64,000 nucleotides of DNA from Protopterus annectens (GCF_019279795.1 NC_056732.1:179549113-179613112), one strand, 5' to 3'; shown: positions 23,601-36,773, counted from the stretch's first letter. Notes: generated by a model not told the origin, from the sequence alone. Made by a program: numbers and translations.

Positions 23601-25575
23601 AGCATACCTCCATGTCACCACTGACAATTCTGTATTTCTAGAAAAATTCCCCTTCAAGACACTTTTTAACATATGTTTTGACACCTGAGAAACATTGGAA
23701 ACCACATCTTTAATTATACCTTTTGCTCTGCAAGCAATAATGCATCACACTTGTTTAAACTGTACATATATTGACACAAACTTCCAAAGAAAGCACTGGT
23801 AGTTAAACACTTTAAAAGCTACAGTGCTGGACTGCACCAGCTAATTTCCTCGAGACTGTAGCCACTTGCCAAGTTAATCTTGAGGTACTGGATAAAAATA
23901 TATGGTCTTGTTAAAAGAACATTACGGGGACACTGAAGCAGGGTCTGGATACAAAAAGGGCTTGGAGGCCAGGTGTGGCTGAGCATACTCAAATTCTTAA
24001 ACTCTTTCTTGGGCAAAGCCTCAAAGAACCAAACAGAGGTACAAGCTTTCAAGAAGACACCCACCAACAGTGGGTCAAAGGAGGGAAAGGAAAACAACTG
24101 TTTGGGTCCCTGTATCTATTTGTCTGAGGAAACCAAATGATCTGATGTGGACAGCCCCAGACACAGGATCCCCTTCAAAAAGAGGAAAATGTGCAGTCTG
24201 ACCAGGGGTGGAAGCACTGGAGTAATCATAACCCGAGTATGCACCCCATAATCAACTGCCTGAGCCATGGATCTATTCACAGCCACCATCTCAGGTTGAG
24301 AAACTAGTCAATAACTGCTATTCCACCACATATAGGGTCTTCTGTCTGTTTTTAGCATTGCATTACCCCTGTGAGAGAATCCCTGAGGCAAAGTACAAAT
24401 ACTGGCAACAGATCCTACACCCCTGACATACCCTCGACCTAAAGAGTTTAGTTCTCCCATACTTGAAACATGCAATGGTACAGCCCTGGAGTGTGTTTGA
24501 TCCTCGTGTCATGCACAGTGGTGACACTATGACCACTCCAAGGTACCTGGAGGTAACAGAAGACAAGTGGTCCAATACCCTGCCTGAAGCTAAGAAAGCC
24601 AAAGCTACTGTAGACTCACAAGCCATAGGCTGAGGCATATTTTATTCATTCTTTTGTTTAAATGCAGATGGGGAACGGTGCTGGTGGTAGGGGGATCTTA
24701 CACCATCTAGTCAAGGGACAAAAAAACAACGAGCCCATTCAATACCAAATACTGGCTGCACCATCAAGCCCACTAAGATGGACAACCACTATTCTCCCTC
24801 TAAATAAAAATCTAAAGATTATTTCTATAGGGATACTCATTTGAGCATTGCACTGAAAAAATGACATCATTTAAAATAACAGTTCAAAGTACATAATACA
24901 TGCACAAAAGTCTCCTGGTTTGTAAAAGAAAAAAAAAAGTAGTTTTCAGTCTAAAGGAATGAATACAGCCTAAAACAGTATTAGACAAATTAAACTGATG
25001 AAAAACTCCTGTCAAAAATGTTTAAGATACAAAATGGAGCCAAAATCATAAATTAAACAAAAAATGTTTAAAATGCAGTAATTCTACTTATTAACCTCAA
25101 ACATTCATAACACACCCAAAAATTGCAATATCAGCAATCTTTCCTGTTAAAACTTCCAAAGTTAGCTTTTAGTCAACTGGCCTTACTTTGCAAGTCAAAG
25201 TAAAAACAGCAGCATACACAAAATTTGTAATCAGAAGAAACATTCAAAGCAGCAGAATACATTATTCAAACACTGAAAGAAAAGGGAGAGGGAGAAAAAC
25301 AAACAAACAAAAAACAAGTTTCTTATCAGAGCTCTAACTGGAATACCCACAAGAGAAACAATTTCTTAAGAGATCTTTCCCTGACTGTGGCACAAAAAAT
25401 CTGAGTCATGTCAGAGTATGAAAAGCTGTCCTGGTCTTGTCAGTTGACTGATTCTTCCCAGACAAGTGGGACCAGGTTTGAGCTTTGACAGCCAGCCAGA
25501 GGAAGGACAGCAGGGCACTACTACCCATATGCTAGTAAGGCAGCGTATTTGTTAAACATGCAAGACTCAGCCTTG
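20637..25575 (-). mobile_element. Old DIRS fossil D
   Basis: A much-eroded copy. At 20637 it starts with an internal-complementary-region junction (GTACTATGCTC) followed by CTGCCTTACTGGCATATGGG. The reverse complement of that end occurs at 25526-25546, marking the right terminal repeat (about 25390-25575). In between, recombinase (about 20760-22060; FQEPKNKRW and LHRQLRSYLDGKK), RNase H (about 22190-22260), RT (about 22500-23070) and Gag (about 23070-25350) can be followed by nucleotide similarity to A and C. Its left terminal repeat is not between B and D, so it should lie beyond the window's left edge. Old, with very many breaks. Confidence 0.68.
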
Positions 25576-28500
25576 AGTACAGTTTGCCTACTAAAAGGAT
25601 TATCCTTGCTTGGATTAAACAATTTTCTTATTTTCAAAAATAATATTTAAGCTTTGTCAATATCCATTCAGTTTAAGAAGGCTCCAAGGATATAATTTGG
25701 TGGGAAAGCATGCAAGAGAAAGGGAAACAACTGGAGTGAAAACTCAAAATCCATACTTATAAGGGAGCTTGGGATTAATTCTCAAATTTACACTATATTT
25801 ATGGATAAGCAATAAAGGTTTCTCAGTACCAGATATATTTCTGGGAGAATGCCTGTCAAAAAGAAAGGTCTTCAAATAATGAAAACTCAAACTGCAGGAA
25901 GCCATGGGTTCAAAGAGGGGTAGAACAAATCCTTCCAGGATAAAATTTATTTCCCAATGGAGGAACAGGTAGACTTTTCCATAGGAAGCATAATCTGCAC
26001 AAGACATCTTTAATATTTTTTTTATTCAAAGTTTTGCTACCACTTTGTTCTGCAGCAGATTAGGAAAGGTAGAAACAACTGACAAAAGCAATACGACAAA
26101 TGCGTACTGCTTCCTATCCCCCGCAAAACACAGAACACACTAGTTTACATGCATACAAGGATTAAAACATTTGCTGCTCCATTGTGAGACGCATTATCCT
26201 TACTGCAGCTGTTCTTGTCACCAGACCTTGCAATGCCTCAAGTATAGCAATAGCTATAGCTCCATAAGCAAAGCTCTAGTTTCAGGATCTTGGCAGTTGG
26301 GTACACGGACACACACACAAAAGGTGTGTGCGCGTGTGTGTGGTGGTATTGGTGAGGGGGGGATCAGGGACAGTTTCTGTAGCAAAGGAAATATTCTGGC
26401 ATTCCCACACTGGGCAATAATATTTATGAGCTTAAAGAAACTGAATGTCTGGTTCCACAAAAGGGATGAAATATCTAAGCAGTGAGCTTTCAAAAATGAA
26501 GAGAAAATTGAGGGATTCTCAAGTTTTTTTTTTTTTTTTTTTTTAAACACCTGCCCAGACAGCTGCTATTTGCAGTCTAGATGAAAAATAAATATACCTA
26601 CTCCTGCAGTATGGTGTACAATAAATAGCCCTCTTATAGACCATTACCAGAGTTGGTCTCCTTTACCAGGGATAGTGATGTTTACCCCACCATCTCCTGA
26701 TGTAAAGCATTAACAGTCATGTTGGCAGCCCTGACTTAAACTTGAGTCCAGACAAGAGGGCAGAAGGAATGAAGGGCCTTCCTCATGGACATCAACTCCA
26801 GAAGACAAACATTCATCTTTTCTTGACTAGCAGACTAAACCCTTCTATTTACCAGATACCCTAAATGAATTATCCTACTACTGTGTGTCACCATTAGTGA
26901 TCAAAACCACTGACAGCACAGGAAGAGAAGCTTTTTAGTAAAAGAATGGAAGGCTTGGGCCACTATTATCACTATTCTTTCACAATCTGCAAGATCAGAA
27001 TGAGATCTGAAAAGTCTCTGCTGTGATCATTCACATGGGATGCAACAATAAGTTGAGGTGAAGCCTGATGTAATAGCCTACCTCTAAGGCTCAGAACCTT
27101 GAAAAATGTTCAGGCCATAAGTGCATCATCACATTCAACCAGCAGCACAGATTAACTGTTTCTCTTTGGGGGTATGGTCTGTCTTAAAAGGCACACTTTA
27201 ACAGACCCAAAAAAGGCCACAATATCAGATAGAAGGTGAAAACTATCCAATGAATGTCACTCATACTGAGTGGAAGAGGGTAATGTGTACTTAATGGCTC
27301 AGATGAGCAACTTCCATAGGAATTAGAGGCAACCAGATAGATAGGTACATGAAGTCAAATTAAGAAGCATCCATGCCTCAGAATTGTGCCACACAGAGCT
27401 GCAGAAGACTTAGTGAAGATACAAAGTGCAAAAATAACCCAAAGAAAAAGGTACTGAACAGAAAAGGACCGTCTTTAAACAGGGAAACAGAGCTTGGTTC
27501 AAGCAAAGCGCCAGCCATGAAGTGGTGTCATGAGACCAAATACTGAAGTACAGATATACCACATACACCTGCACTCACAAAAGGTGGCTTGACTACTGGC
27601 ATCTCAGCCTTGGGCAATAAAGCCTAAAAAAGATGTCAGCCAAAGAGGAAGTAGCTAAAACACAAGTCTGCAATGGACACATTCTTGAAGAATGCACTGG
27701 CAGCAACTATATCCCTAAACTGGTCTATGACAACAGCATTTTCTAGCTGGTGGTTTAGTGGTAATACATAATGGATCTGGAAATACACCTGGAAAGCATT
27801 TGCTTGGCAACTGCCAGCTCTTTCCATAGATTGAACAAAATTAGATTAATATCTGTTCTACTTTCTTGTACTACACACAGACAACATATAGAAGCTGGGC
27901 TGCCACTGTAAATCTTGGGTTTGAAGGCTGCTGCTACCTTTTAATTTATGCTCCTGTCAAGAAAAGAGGAAGGTGAATGGACTGACTGAAGGACATCTCT
28001 AGCACATCTCTAGCACTACTATTGGCAGAGAAATATGGGATAGTCTAAAAGGGCATCTGATATTTGTATTAAACTAGACATGGCTCCCTAGAGGTGACAT
28101 GAAGCTTGAAAACATGTAGAAGAGGTGATGCCTACCAGGAATTGTTTTCAGAGACCAACATCATGGCTGCTATCCAAAATGAGGTTCAAGCCCCAGTAAG
28201 GAAAGGGGGCAGTTCTTCTAAGTCAGCAGAGATGAAGAATGTATTTAAAGGGCTGATTGACTAGACATTTCTAGGCCAGTTCTGCCCTTCACAATGTCAA
28301 GATGGGCAGAAACAGCTGACACTTGCAACTCGCTTGTGGCATTACAGACAACTACAAAATTACCTTAGGTAAATCAGCAGCACATATCTGCAAACTGAAA
28401 GAATGGAGCTGTACAGAACACATCTGAGAAGAGAAGGCTTCCTGGCAGCATTGATCATCACTGAAACATCTGGCAAGCTTAGTGACCTACAGCAGAAGCC

Positions 28501-30542
28501 AGACTCTGAAGGTTTAGTTTGCTGTCATCACAACCATGGAAGACTGAATTCACTTGAACCAAGAAAGTCTCCTGTGCTCCCTGAAATCACACCTCCTTCC
28601 ATCACCAAGGCATGAAGATATGCATCAGTCTTCATTTCTTGAAAACTGTGAGGTAGGGAACCACGGGAAATGTGGTGGTGGTAGTGGTGGGGTGTACAGG
28701 AACTTGCTCAAGGAATGGACAATGCAGCAAAGGAGGAGAAGAGAATTCAAGTGACAGTAAGGTCAAGCTCTAGCTTCCTGGATGACCAAGACCAAACACG
28801 ACTGCAAAATCAATTGCAAAAGCATAAGAAGTCTGCTACCACATTTACACTCCTAGGATGCAACTTACTGAAACAGTGATGCCACAGATATTGCCACTGT
28901 CAGGCCATCACAGCCTCCTAATGGAGCGTACATTTATGTACCTCCTTGCTTGCTTAGGCATCACATGAAGGACTTGTGGACCCAATCAGGGCAGGGTCTG
29001 GAGCTAGCTTCCTCTCCAAAGTCATCACAGCTCAGAGAGACATTGCTCCAGCTGACAGCTATGGACTCCCACATCACATCCCTAGAGAATTCATTGCAAC
29101 CTATGACTGTTTTGGAAACCCACTCAGACAAAAGACTGTCCACCATTTAAGAGCCTGGCAACAAGGATCTAATTTCATGAGAAGATCCAGTGATCGCATG
29201 GAGACTTTGTAATCGGACACCTTACAGTCCAGTACAACATCCACAGTGTCAGGTATGGAAAAAAAAAGGCATAATGATCAATGGCCACTAGTAGCCCTAG
29301 AAGGTTAATAGGATGAAGTAGGTTTGAATCTTCTGCTGAATTCTCACCAAGGTTGCCAAAAACAATCTTTCTAGGCCTCCTCCATGTGGAGTTATGTCGA
29401 CTGCCAGCCCCCAAGAAAATCCTTTGAGATGGAACAGGTTTGGCAGCCCCTTTGAATCCCATTCCAAGTGCTCTGTGGAAAAGGCCTCACTCGACATTTT
29501 TTTCCCTTTCGAAGAACTGCTTTAAGTGTTGGCCAATCATACCCACACAGAAAAACCACCTGTCCTTCACAATGTCTCTACAAGCTGAAGCAAACTAAGA
29601 ATTTGCCCCCATAGGAATCCCTACAACATAAGAACTGCTTGTTCTGGACTTGTAGTCATCCTTGTTACTTGGCTGACACAGTTGACATTGAAAGCAGCAG
29701 AATCCATCTGCCTCTGATAAATCTGAGAAGACAACTCTTTTAGATTGGGCAGATCTAGAAACAGTATGGATGTAGCATGGTTATAAAGGCCCTCAAGCAG
29801 GAAGTTCTAGTTTCCCTGAAGTACTACTTCCAGCTCCTAACAGAGTTGATTGTAATAAGGGAGGATGGTTAGTGCAGAGATAACACTGATCTGCTCAAGC
29901 GGACATGCCTTCTGCAAGTATCAAGGGAACCTACAAGACCAACACCAAAAGCCCAGTATAAGCAAAGTCATTTTCTTTAAAGGTGTGCTTCAACATCATG
30001 AAGACTGCTACCACAAAACCTTAAACTACAGTATTTAATGTTCTTCCACCGAACTACAGACCACTGGGTCTGGCTCCATATTTGCTGGCCACATAGAACA
30101 CTTTGCTGCTTTAGTTATAAGCCTCAAACACAGGAACTTTTTCATGACAAATATCAGGATCAAGATCCAAACTTTGTAAGAGGCAGAAAAGAACTGGGGC
30201 TAGATAGACATGCTCTTCCACTGCGCACCAAAAATGTAAAGTTACAGTATCTGTCAGCAACAGACATGTGCTCCCTTGAATGCAAGCACTTCACAGAACT
30301 GTCTAAATGAAGTAGAAGGCAGGATAATTTCAAATGTAAACACCTTTCTTGTGTAGGCTTAATACTAGATTATACGGTTTTCATCACAAGGAGTGTTGAC
30401 AACACCTACAGTATTATATCACTGGGGAACTCAGAAGAAACAATATGGCCTTTCAACTTATGACAGGTGATGCAGACCTAGTCTGAAAGTCTTCTATGAG
30501 CATTCAACCTCAAAGAGAGATCAAAGGCCCTTGGCAATAAAA
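25576..30542 (-). mobile_element. Old DIRS-derived remnants E (probably two copies)
   Basis: At 25744-26007 the minus strand encodes WEINFILEGFVLPLFEPMAS and RINPKLPYKYGF, clearly DIRS recombinase. RNase H-like nucleotide similarity follows at about 26640-27100. A second recombinase-like stretch at about 27560-28400 suggests another copy. The rest to 30542 resembles eroded Gag only faintly. No terminal repeats were recognised. The abrupt D end at 25575 suggests D inserted into E. Very old; limits are uncertain. Confidence 0.5.
26010..26560. other. Non-DIRS stretch with CA/TG microsatellite and poly-T
   Basis: Breaks the DIRS similarity of E. Contains ACACACACAC near 26310 running into GTGTGTGCGCGTGTGTGTGG (about 26322-26341), an imperfect inverted repeat, and a run of about 20 T at 26525-26544. 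The poly-T could be the tail of a minus-strand retroposed sequence; none was identified. Confidence 0.5.
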
Positions 30543-31049
30543 AGTAAAGTTGTGTACCTACCATAAATGTAGAAGTTCGAGTGTATTCACTGCTGCAGTC
30601 ATTACACTTGGGTTATCCTGCTGGCAGGCTATCCGCAGTCGGCCAGAACTCTAAAGTCTAGGTCCGGCGTTGGCTGCTGTCGCTTCTTCCCTAACGTCAG
30701 TGCACCAGGGGTATAAAAAGATGCAGCAGACACCAATTTCTTCAGTTTTTCTTGCCCCAGATGTCAGGTGCCCCAAATAGGTAGGCTGAAAAAATTATGC
30801 CAAAAAGCATGCATGTACTAAAATAAACATTTCCTTCATCTACAAGCAAATACACCACATAGGTTGTATAGAGTACAGAAAAGTCCCAGTAAAGAAAAGG
30901 GGGATGGTGGGTAACCTAGACTGCAACAGTGAATACACTCGAACATCTACATTTATACTAGGTACACAACTGTACTATGTTCATCGTGTTTCACTGTTGC
31001 AGTCATTACACTTGGGTTGAATCCCAAAGCTGAGGTTGGGTGGCTGGGC

Positions 31050-32060
31050 CTAAATAGGATCAGGAGAGGCTACCAGGCCCTGCAGAACTGCAGTGGCAAA
31101 GTCTGCTCTGGATTTAGAGTAGAGAGGTAAGTGGTAGTGCTTGGTAAAAGTGTGCACTGAACTCCAGGTTGCAGCCTCTAAAATGTCTTTGGTTGGTACT
31201 CCTCTGAGGAAGGCTGCTGAAGTGGCTGCTGCTCTGGTAGAATGTGGCCTAATGCCCTTAGGCACTGATTTGCCATGTTGTGAATAGCAGAAGCGAATGC
31301 AGTGCCCTATCCATTTTGAAATAGTCTGCTTTGAGACGGGCTTTCTGTGTGATCCTGCAGCATAAGCTACAAACAGTTGGCTCAGTTTTTCTGAAAGCTT
31401 TTGTTCTGTCCAAGTAGAATTGTAGCTGTCTGTGTATGTCCAAAGCATGCAGAAGTCTCTCCCCTTTATTCTGGGGATTTGGATAGAATATTGGCAAATT
31501 AATGGTTTGCTTAAGAGACACACTGGGTACTACCTTTGGCATAAATGTTGGGCTTGGCCTTAGAGAGACCCTGTCCTGATGAAAAATAATGAAAGGTTCC
31601 ACTGCCATTAATGCCTGTAACTCTGAGACTCTTCTTGCTGAAGTAATTGCTAGGAGCAGAGCAGTTTTCCATAAGAATTTTAGATCAGCTGTATTGGCTG
31701 GCTCAAAAGGAGGCAGTGTGAGTTTTTCTAAAACAAAATTATGGTCCAAGTAGATATTGGTGCTCTCCTTGGGGGTCTTATGTTTTTTGCCCCTCTGAGG
31801 TACTGTCTTAGTAGTGGATGAGAGAAAATAGGAGTATCCGTATTGTAATGAGCTGAAATGGCAGAGGCATGGATCTTGATGAGAAGGATAGGCCTTTGTC
31901 CAGCATCTCAGTTAGGTATTGTAAAATCTGAGGTATATTTGGAACAAGTGGTTCGAGTCCTTGTGCCTGGTTCCAAGCACAGAATATCTTACATTTTTCT
32001 GCATAAGATTTCCTAGTGCTGGGCCTCCTGGCTTCTAAAATGACACCCATAACAGCTTTA
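31050..32060 (-). pseudogene. A3 tyrosine recombinase
   Basis: LEARRPSTRKSYAEK at the start, LEKLTLPPFEPANTADLKFL, ITSARRVSELQAL (Arg), HSTRAAATSAAF (His, Arg) and HYHLPLYSKSRADFATAVLQ (Tyr). The catalytic boxes are recognisable. Fossil. Confidence 0.88.
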
Positions 32061-32079
32061 GAGAGAGAGGTGTGGTCTG

Positions 32080-33899
32080 AGTGGCTATATTATCTGCCAT
32101 GCAGCCAGATTTAAGGTTCTGAGTTGACTGTGCAGAATCTGATTGTTTTGTTGAGTCAGAAGATGAGGAATTTGAGGAAAAGGCCAGGCTGGGCCTTGAG
32201 ACAAGCTCTTTAGGATTGGGCAACAGTGCTGGCGTGGCCAGTCTAGGGCAATAAGGATCATTTTTGGCCTCTCTTGTCTGACTTTTAGGAGCAACCTGGG
32301 AAGAAGAGGCAGTGGAGGAAAGGCATAAACTGTCAGGGTTTTCCAGTTGAATGATAGAGCATTTTCCATGCTTGTGTGTGATAAGTTCTTGTGCAGAGTC
32401 TCTGTAGTTGGCAGTTGTGACGGGAAGCAAAAAGATCTATGCCTGGGCATCCTCCATTTCCTTGTTATCATGCTGAAGACCTGTGGATTTAGTTTCCATT
32501 CGTGAGGATCCATGAGATTTCTGGTTAGTTCGTCTGCCAGTGTACTTTTCATTCCTGGCAGGAATTGTGCCTGCAGATGTACTTGATAGGTCAGTGCTGT
32601 GTTCCACAAAGTCATGGCTTGCTGGCAGGGGGGGTAGGAATGTGTGCCCCCTTGCTTATGTACCACATAACTGTGGTATTGTCCGTCTTTAGTAATAGTT
32701 GTCCTGCATGTATTAGATCCTTGAAGGCTGTCAGGGCATTCTATACAGCTAGCATCTCTTTTTGATTGATGTGAAGATGCATTTGCTCCTTGGGTCACGT
32801 GCACCGAATGCATTTTCCTGCCATGTGTGCCCCCCAGGCATAATCCGATGCATCTGTTGTTATTGCCTGCCTGGTTGTGGGTAAGGTGAAAGGCTGTCCC
32901 TTGTTGTGGTGAAAGGCCAGTGCCCACCATCGAAACTCCTGTTGCAGGCAGGGAATTAGAGTTATTAGTTTCCAGGCTGTGGCAATGTTGAGTCCAAACA
33001 CTTTTTAGATACCATTGTAGTTTCCTCATATGCAGTCTTGCATACAGAATTAGTAGAATGCAGGATGCCATGAAGCCCAGGGCCTGCAGAATTTTTCTTG
33101 CAGGGAGCTGGGTCTTTGTTGCCATCATTTGAAAGTAATGAGTCAGTTGCCTTTGCTTGTCTGGCGTGAGATAAGCCATCTGGGCAGTTGTATTTAAGCT
33201 TGCACCCAGGAATATCATCTCTTGAGAGGACACTAGTTTTGATGTCTTTTTGTTTACTGTGTACCCTAGGCAAATTAATAATCTTTTTGCAAACGCCAGA
33301 TGCTTTAGTAGAACGTTCTTGGTCTCTGCTTGAATGAAGCAGTCGTTCAAGTAGGGATAAATTTGAATTCCTTTTTGTCTGCAAAATGCAATTACTGGTG
33401 CCAGGCATTTTGTGAAGACCCTGGGCGCAGTAGATAAGCCAAAGGGCAGTGCAGAGAATTGGTAATGCATTGAGCCAGCTATGAATCTGAGGTATCTTCT
33501 GCAAGATTGTCTGACTGGGACATGCAGGTATGCCTCATTGAGGTCCAAAGTAACTAGCCAAGCTTCCTTGCCCATCATGGGTAGAAGTTGCTGCAGTGTT
33601 AACATTTTGAATTTTGGAACATCCAGGAAAGTATTTAGGATTGATAGGTCCAGTACTGGTCTCCAGGCTTTGTCCTTTCTAGGTACCAGCAAAAGTCTTG
33701 AGTAAAATCCTTGTCCCTGTTCTTGCTGTGGTACTCTTTGAATAGCTCTCATGTCCATGAGAGCAGAAATCTGTTTTTGTGCCTCTCCACATAGGTTTTG
33801 TGGCAGGTCTGGCATACCTTTTGATTCTGGAAGGGTGTGAAAGTGGAACCTGTAATCCTGAGAAACAATATTCAGTACACATTTGTCCTGGGTGATCAT
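32080..33899 (-). pseudogene. A3 RT, RNase H and linker
   Basis: RT blocks: RAIQRVP, GFYSRLLLVPRKDKAWRPVL, LPFGLSTAPRVFTK and an active-site block of the YLDD type. RNase H is seen as a DNTTVMWY-type block in the nucleotide sequence near 32660. The linker reads DPHEWKLNPQVFSMITRKW and later LIALDWPRQH. Fossil. Confidence 0.87.
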
Positions 33900-34169
33900 G
33901 TGCCAATTTTGTGAAAAAAGTGCTAGCTTTCCCCCCTAAGGGTGCTGCCAAAAGGTAAGTGCTTGGCATTTGTAGAGGAAAGTCATTGGGACAGTTCCCT
34001 AAAAGGTTGTGATTTGTCTCCTCCTCCTTTGGGGGCTGAAGCACCCCATTGTTTAGGTCTGTAGGAGCCTTGGGGCTGAGATCTGCCTCTTGGGCGTCTG
34101 TATCTGCCTCTTTGTGGCCTGACAGACACCAGAAAGGACCAGTTTTTTGAAGGCCAGTTTCTGCTAAAC

Positions 34170-35777
34170 CTAGGTGGTTAAACCTGTAAAAAAATCCTTG
34201 ACTGTCTGCATTGATTTTGCTTTATCCTCCATTTTCTGTAACACCTCTTCTGCCTTAACACCAAACAAAGTATCATGCTGTAGTGGAGCAACCAATAATT
34301 TTACTTTAACATGTTCAGGTAAACTTTGTTCTTTCAACCAAGCATGTCTTCGAATGACAGAGCCTGTAACTGTGGCTCTACAAGAAGCCTCTAATGAATC
34401 AAAACCACATTGCAGAGTATGCTTTCCCACTTGTTCAGCTGCATGCAATAAATCCTGCATTTCCTTATTGTCAGGACATTCTCAGTTTGTAAGCATTTTC
34501 TGTTTTAACAAAGACATGAGGTACTGTTGATATTTAAGCATGTGAAACTGGCAGTTTACAGCCCTTACAGCTAAAGTAGCAGAAGTGTAAACCCCCCCCC
34601 CCCCATCTATCCAGAGCTCTAGAATCCCTATCAGAGGGAACAGGATTTTTTGCAGTGGAAGCCTTAAACCCTTTGGGACCCTGAGAAATTGTTTCTGGGT
34701 CAGCAGCAGGGTTTTTATAAAGAAATTTATGAGAGTCTGGGACCCTGTAGTACCTGTCTGGCTTGACTGCTGCAGGGGGTAAAGAATCAGGAGACAGACT
34801 GGATTCAGAGAAAACATCAACTATATCAAACACGGGGGATTAGCCAGGGGCCTGTGCTGAGGCAATAAAAGAAAATCTGAGCCTTTTTCTTGGATTCTGA
34901 GTAATCCTGGCTCTCCCAATGGAAATGCTCCCTCATGGTGTGCAAGGTTTCCCCAAAAGAATAATTCTCAGGCGGAGAGGCTGAAGGTATAGATTCTTCT
35001 GCATCAGAGTCCTCATAGAGAGGGAGAGAATATCCCTGTCCTGAGGAGGAATCAGAGGAAATAGAAACCTGGTCAAAGGAGTCATAGTCTGTGTCTTGCC
35101 TAGGCCTTTTATCAGGAGGGGGATGGGAACCCCTGATCAAAGTAATTAGGTCCTCGGCCATTTTAAGCATCTGTTTCTTTGGCATAGATGACTGTCCAGG
35201 AGAATGCTGTACTTGTTTCCTTGTCTTTAATGGCGTTTTTGACTTTGCCTTGGCTGCTGTAGTGGACTTAATAGTAAGCTGTGAAGGTCTGAAAATACCC
35301 TCAGAAGTCGATGCCTGCTCAGCGGCTCTGGACCCATCTGAGGGAATAGTTTCTGCAGGCCCAATACCTTGAGTTAACAGAGGCCTAGGTGTCTCGACGT
35401 GGGAGTCTGATACGGCCTGTGGCTCTGAGGTAGCAGGTGTCAGGGGCTGCGAAAGCGCCTCACTGAGAACTGGCGAATGGCCTAGAAGAGGCTTCATCGG
35501 TTTTGTTCCTCGGATGCCTGTCCTTTTCCTGGTCTTTGCATTTTTTATGAATTCCATTTGTCGGTTGTTCCAATGGCATTATGTAGTTAAACCTTCGGCC
35601 AAAGTAATGTAAAGCAAAATCAAACAGACGCTTAATAGTGCGTTTGTTGAATCTAGCACAAAACCGACAACTAGTGACGTCGTGGTCAGGGTCTAGGCAA
35701 GGAATACAGTAAGAGTGAAAATCCTTATGAGGTATTTGCTTCCCACAAGAAATACAATTGTTAACTTTTACTGACAT
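34170..35777 (-). pseudogene. A3 Gag-like region
   Basis: Starts MSVKVNNCISCGKQIPHKDF at 35777, with HSYC, CLDPDHD and CRFCARFNKR completing the Cys/His motif. The middle is Ser/Pro-rich with an acidic patch (YEDSDAEESIPSASPPENYS). The core holds PDRYYRVPDSHKFLYKNPAA, LQCGFDSLEASCRA and RRHAWLKEQSLPEHV. Same architecture as A1. Confidence 0.8.
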
Positions 35778-36261
35778 CGGTCTGGAGCAAGAAAGTTTCC
35801 CCAACGGGGTACTTAGCTTTATTGAAGACTTCGGTTCTGAAATTAGATTTCGAAAATCTCAGAAGTCGGCCGACCGGCACTTGCGAACTGCTTTTGCTTC
35901 AGGCACCGCGCAGCAAGAAAGACTCCCAACAAATTCCAACACGTGAGAGATGCAACCATATAGCCAAACTGGAGGCTAAGCTCTCTCAACTCAGTACTGG
36001 CGTAACTAGTCAGGAGGAGAAGGAAACCATACTCACAATTCCAGTCACACATAGACCTACCACGACAGCAAACCAAACACACAAAAACATACTCGGAGGC
36101 TCTAAACAAAAATCTGCCTAAGCAGCAGAGACCTCCAAAGCAGACACCCAAGCAACCGCTACCCCAAAACAAAAGACGTGCAACACATAGCTCACAAAAC
36201 CAGTGTGCCGAACAGTCACAGCCCTCAAGGCTAAACAACACACCTGATACACTTGTAAAAG

Positions 36262-36773
36262 GTGACTATAGTCAGGCACACCGACGTCCCACTCACCAGG
36301 CTGAACAAGGAGAAGGTCACGGTGAGCTGCCTGTCGGGCGCTAGGATCCGCCACATAACACAAGCACTCAGGTCACTCCAAGGCAAGTACAAATATGACT
36401 CAGTCATTGTCCATGCTGGTGTGACTGACCTGAGACGTACTACCCTGGACTACATGAAAAGACAGAGGAGCTCTCTGAGCATGTAGCCCAGGCTGGTATG
36501 ACCCTGACCTTGAGTAGCATCTTACCCTCACCAAGAATGATGCCACAATATGAAGACAAGATGATCAATTTCAACAATTGGCTTAAGTATTGGTGTCATT
36601 CAAAGGGGATCCAATGCCTGTCTGCCTGGGATGACATGCTTGACAAGCCACGATGCTTCGCTAGGGACGGCTTGCACCTGTCACCCCTGGGCTTTCGGAT
36701 ATTGGCAAAGGCTCTTGCTGCCCCCATAGTGCCTTTTTTAGGCAAGGCTCAAAAGACAAACCCACTTCCATAG
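36262..36773 (+). pseudogene. LINE ORF1, SGNH-esterase-like domain
   Basis: CLSGARIRHITQALRSL is followed by DSVIVHAGVTDLRRTTLDYM, matching the block II/III region of GDSL/SGNH hydrolases. The C-terminal DGLHLSPLGFRILAKAL carries the Asp-x-x-His catalytic pair. CR1 and L2 LINEs are known to have this esterase in ORF1. A frame change lies between about 36486 and 36498. Confidence 0.8.

Larger units (their letters stand above)
30543..35928 (-). mobile_element. DIRS retrotransposon fossil A3, 5' end missing
   Basis: A-lineage copy. The 3' terminal repeat begins at 30543 (TATA at about 30713), the internal complementary region is at about 30919-31020 (junction GTACT/ATGTTC), recombinase 32060-31050, RNase H and linker 33000-32080, RT 33899-33020, Gag from 35777 to about 34170. 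The A sequence stops at about 35928, just inside where the 5' terminal repeat would begin, and LINE sequence follows. The missing repeat was not found beyond the LINE. Several breaks; moderately old. Confidence 0.9.

Noticed and set aside
26308-26345. Hairpin RNA or CRISPR-like repeat
   Set aside because: It is a CA tract running into a TG tract, a simple-sequence inverted repeat; a CRISPR array is not expected in vertebrate DNA and no spacer pattern exists.
30038-30310. Plus-strand open frame of 90 codons as a small gene
   Set aside because: No domain, composition like its surroundings, and it lies in an eroded DIRS region on the opposite strand.
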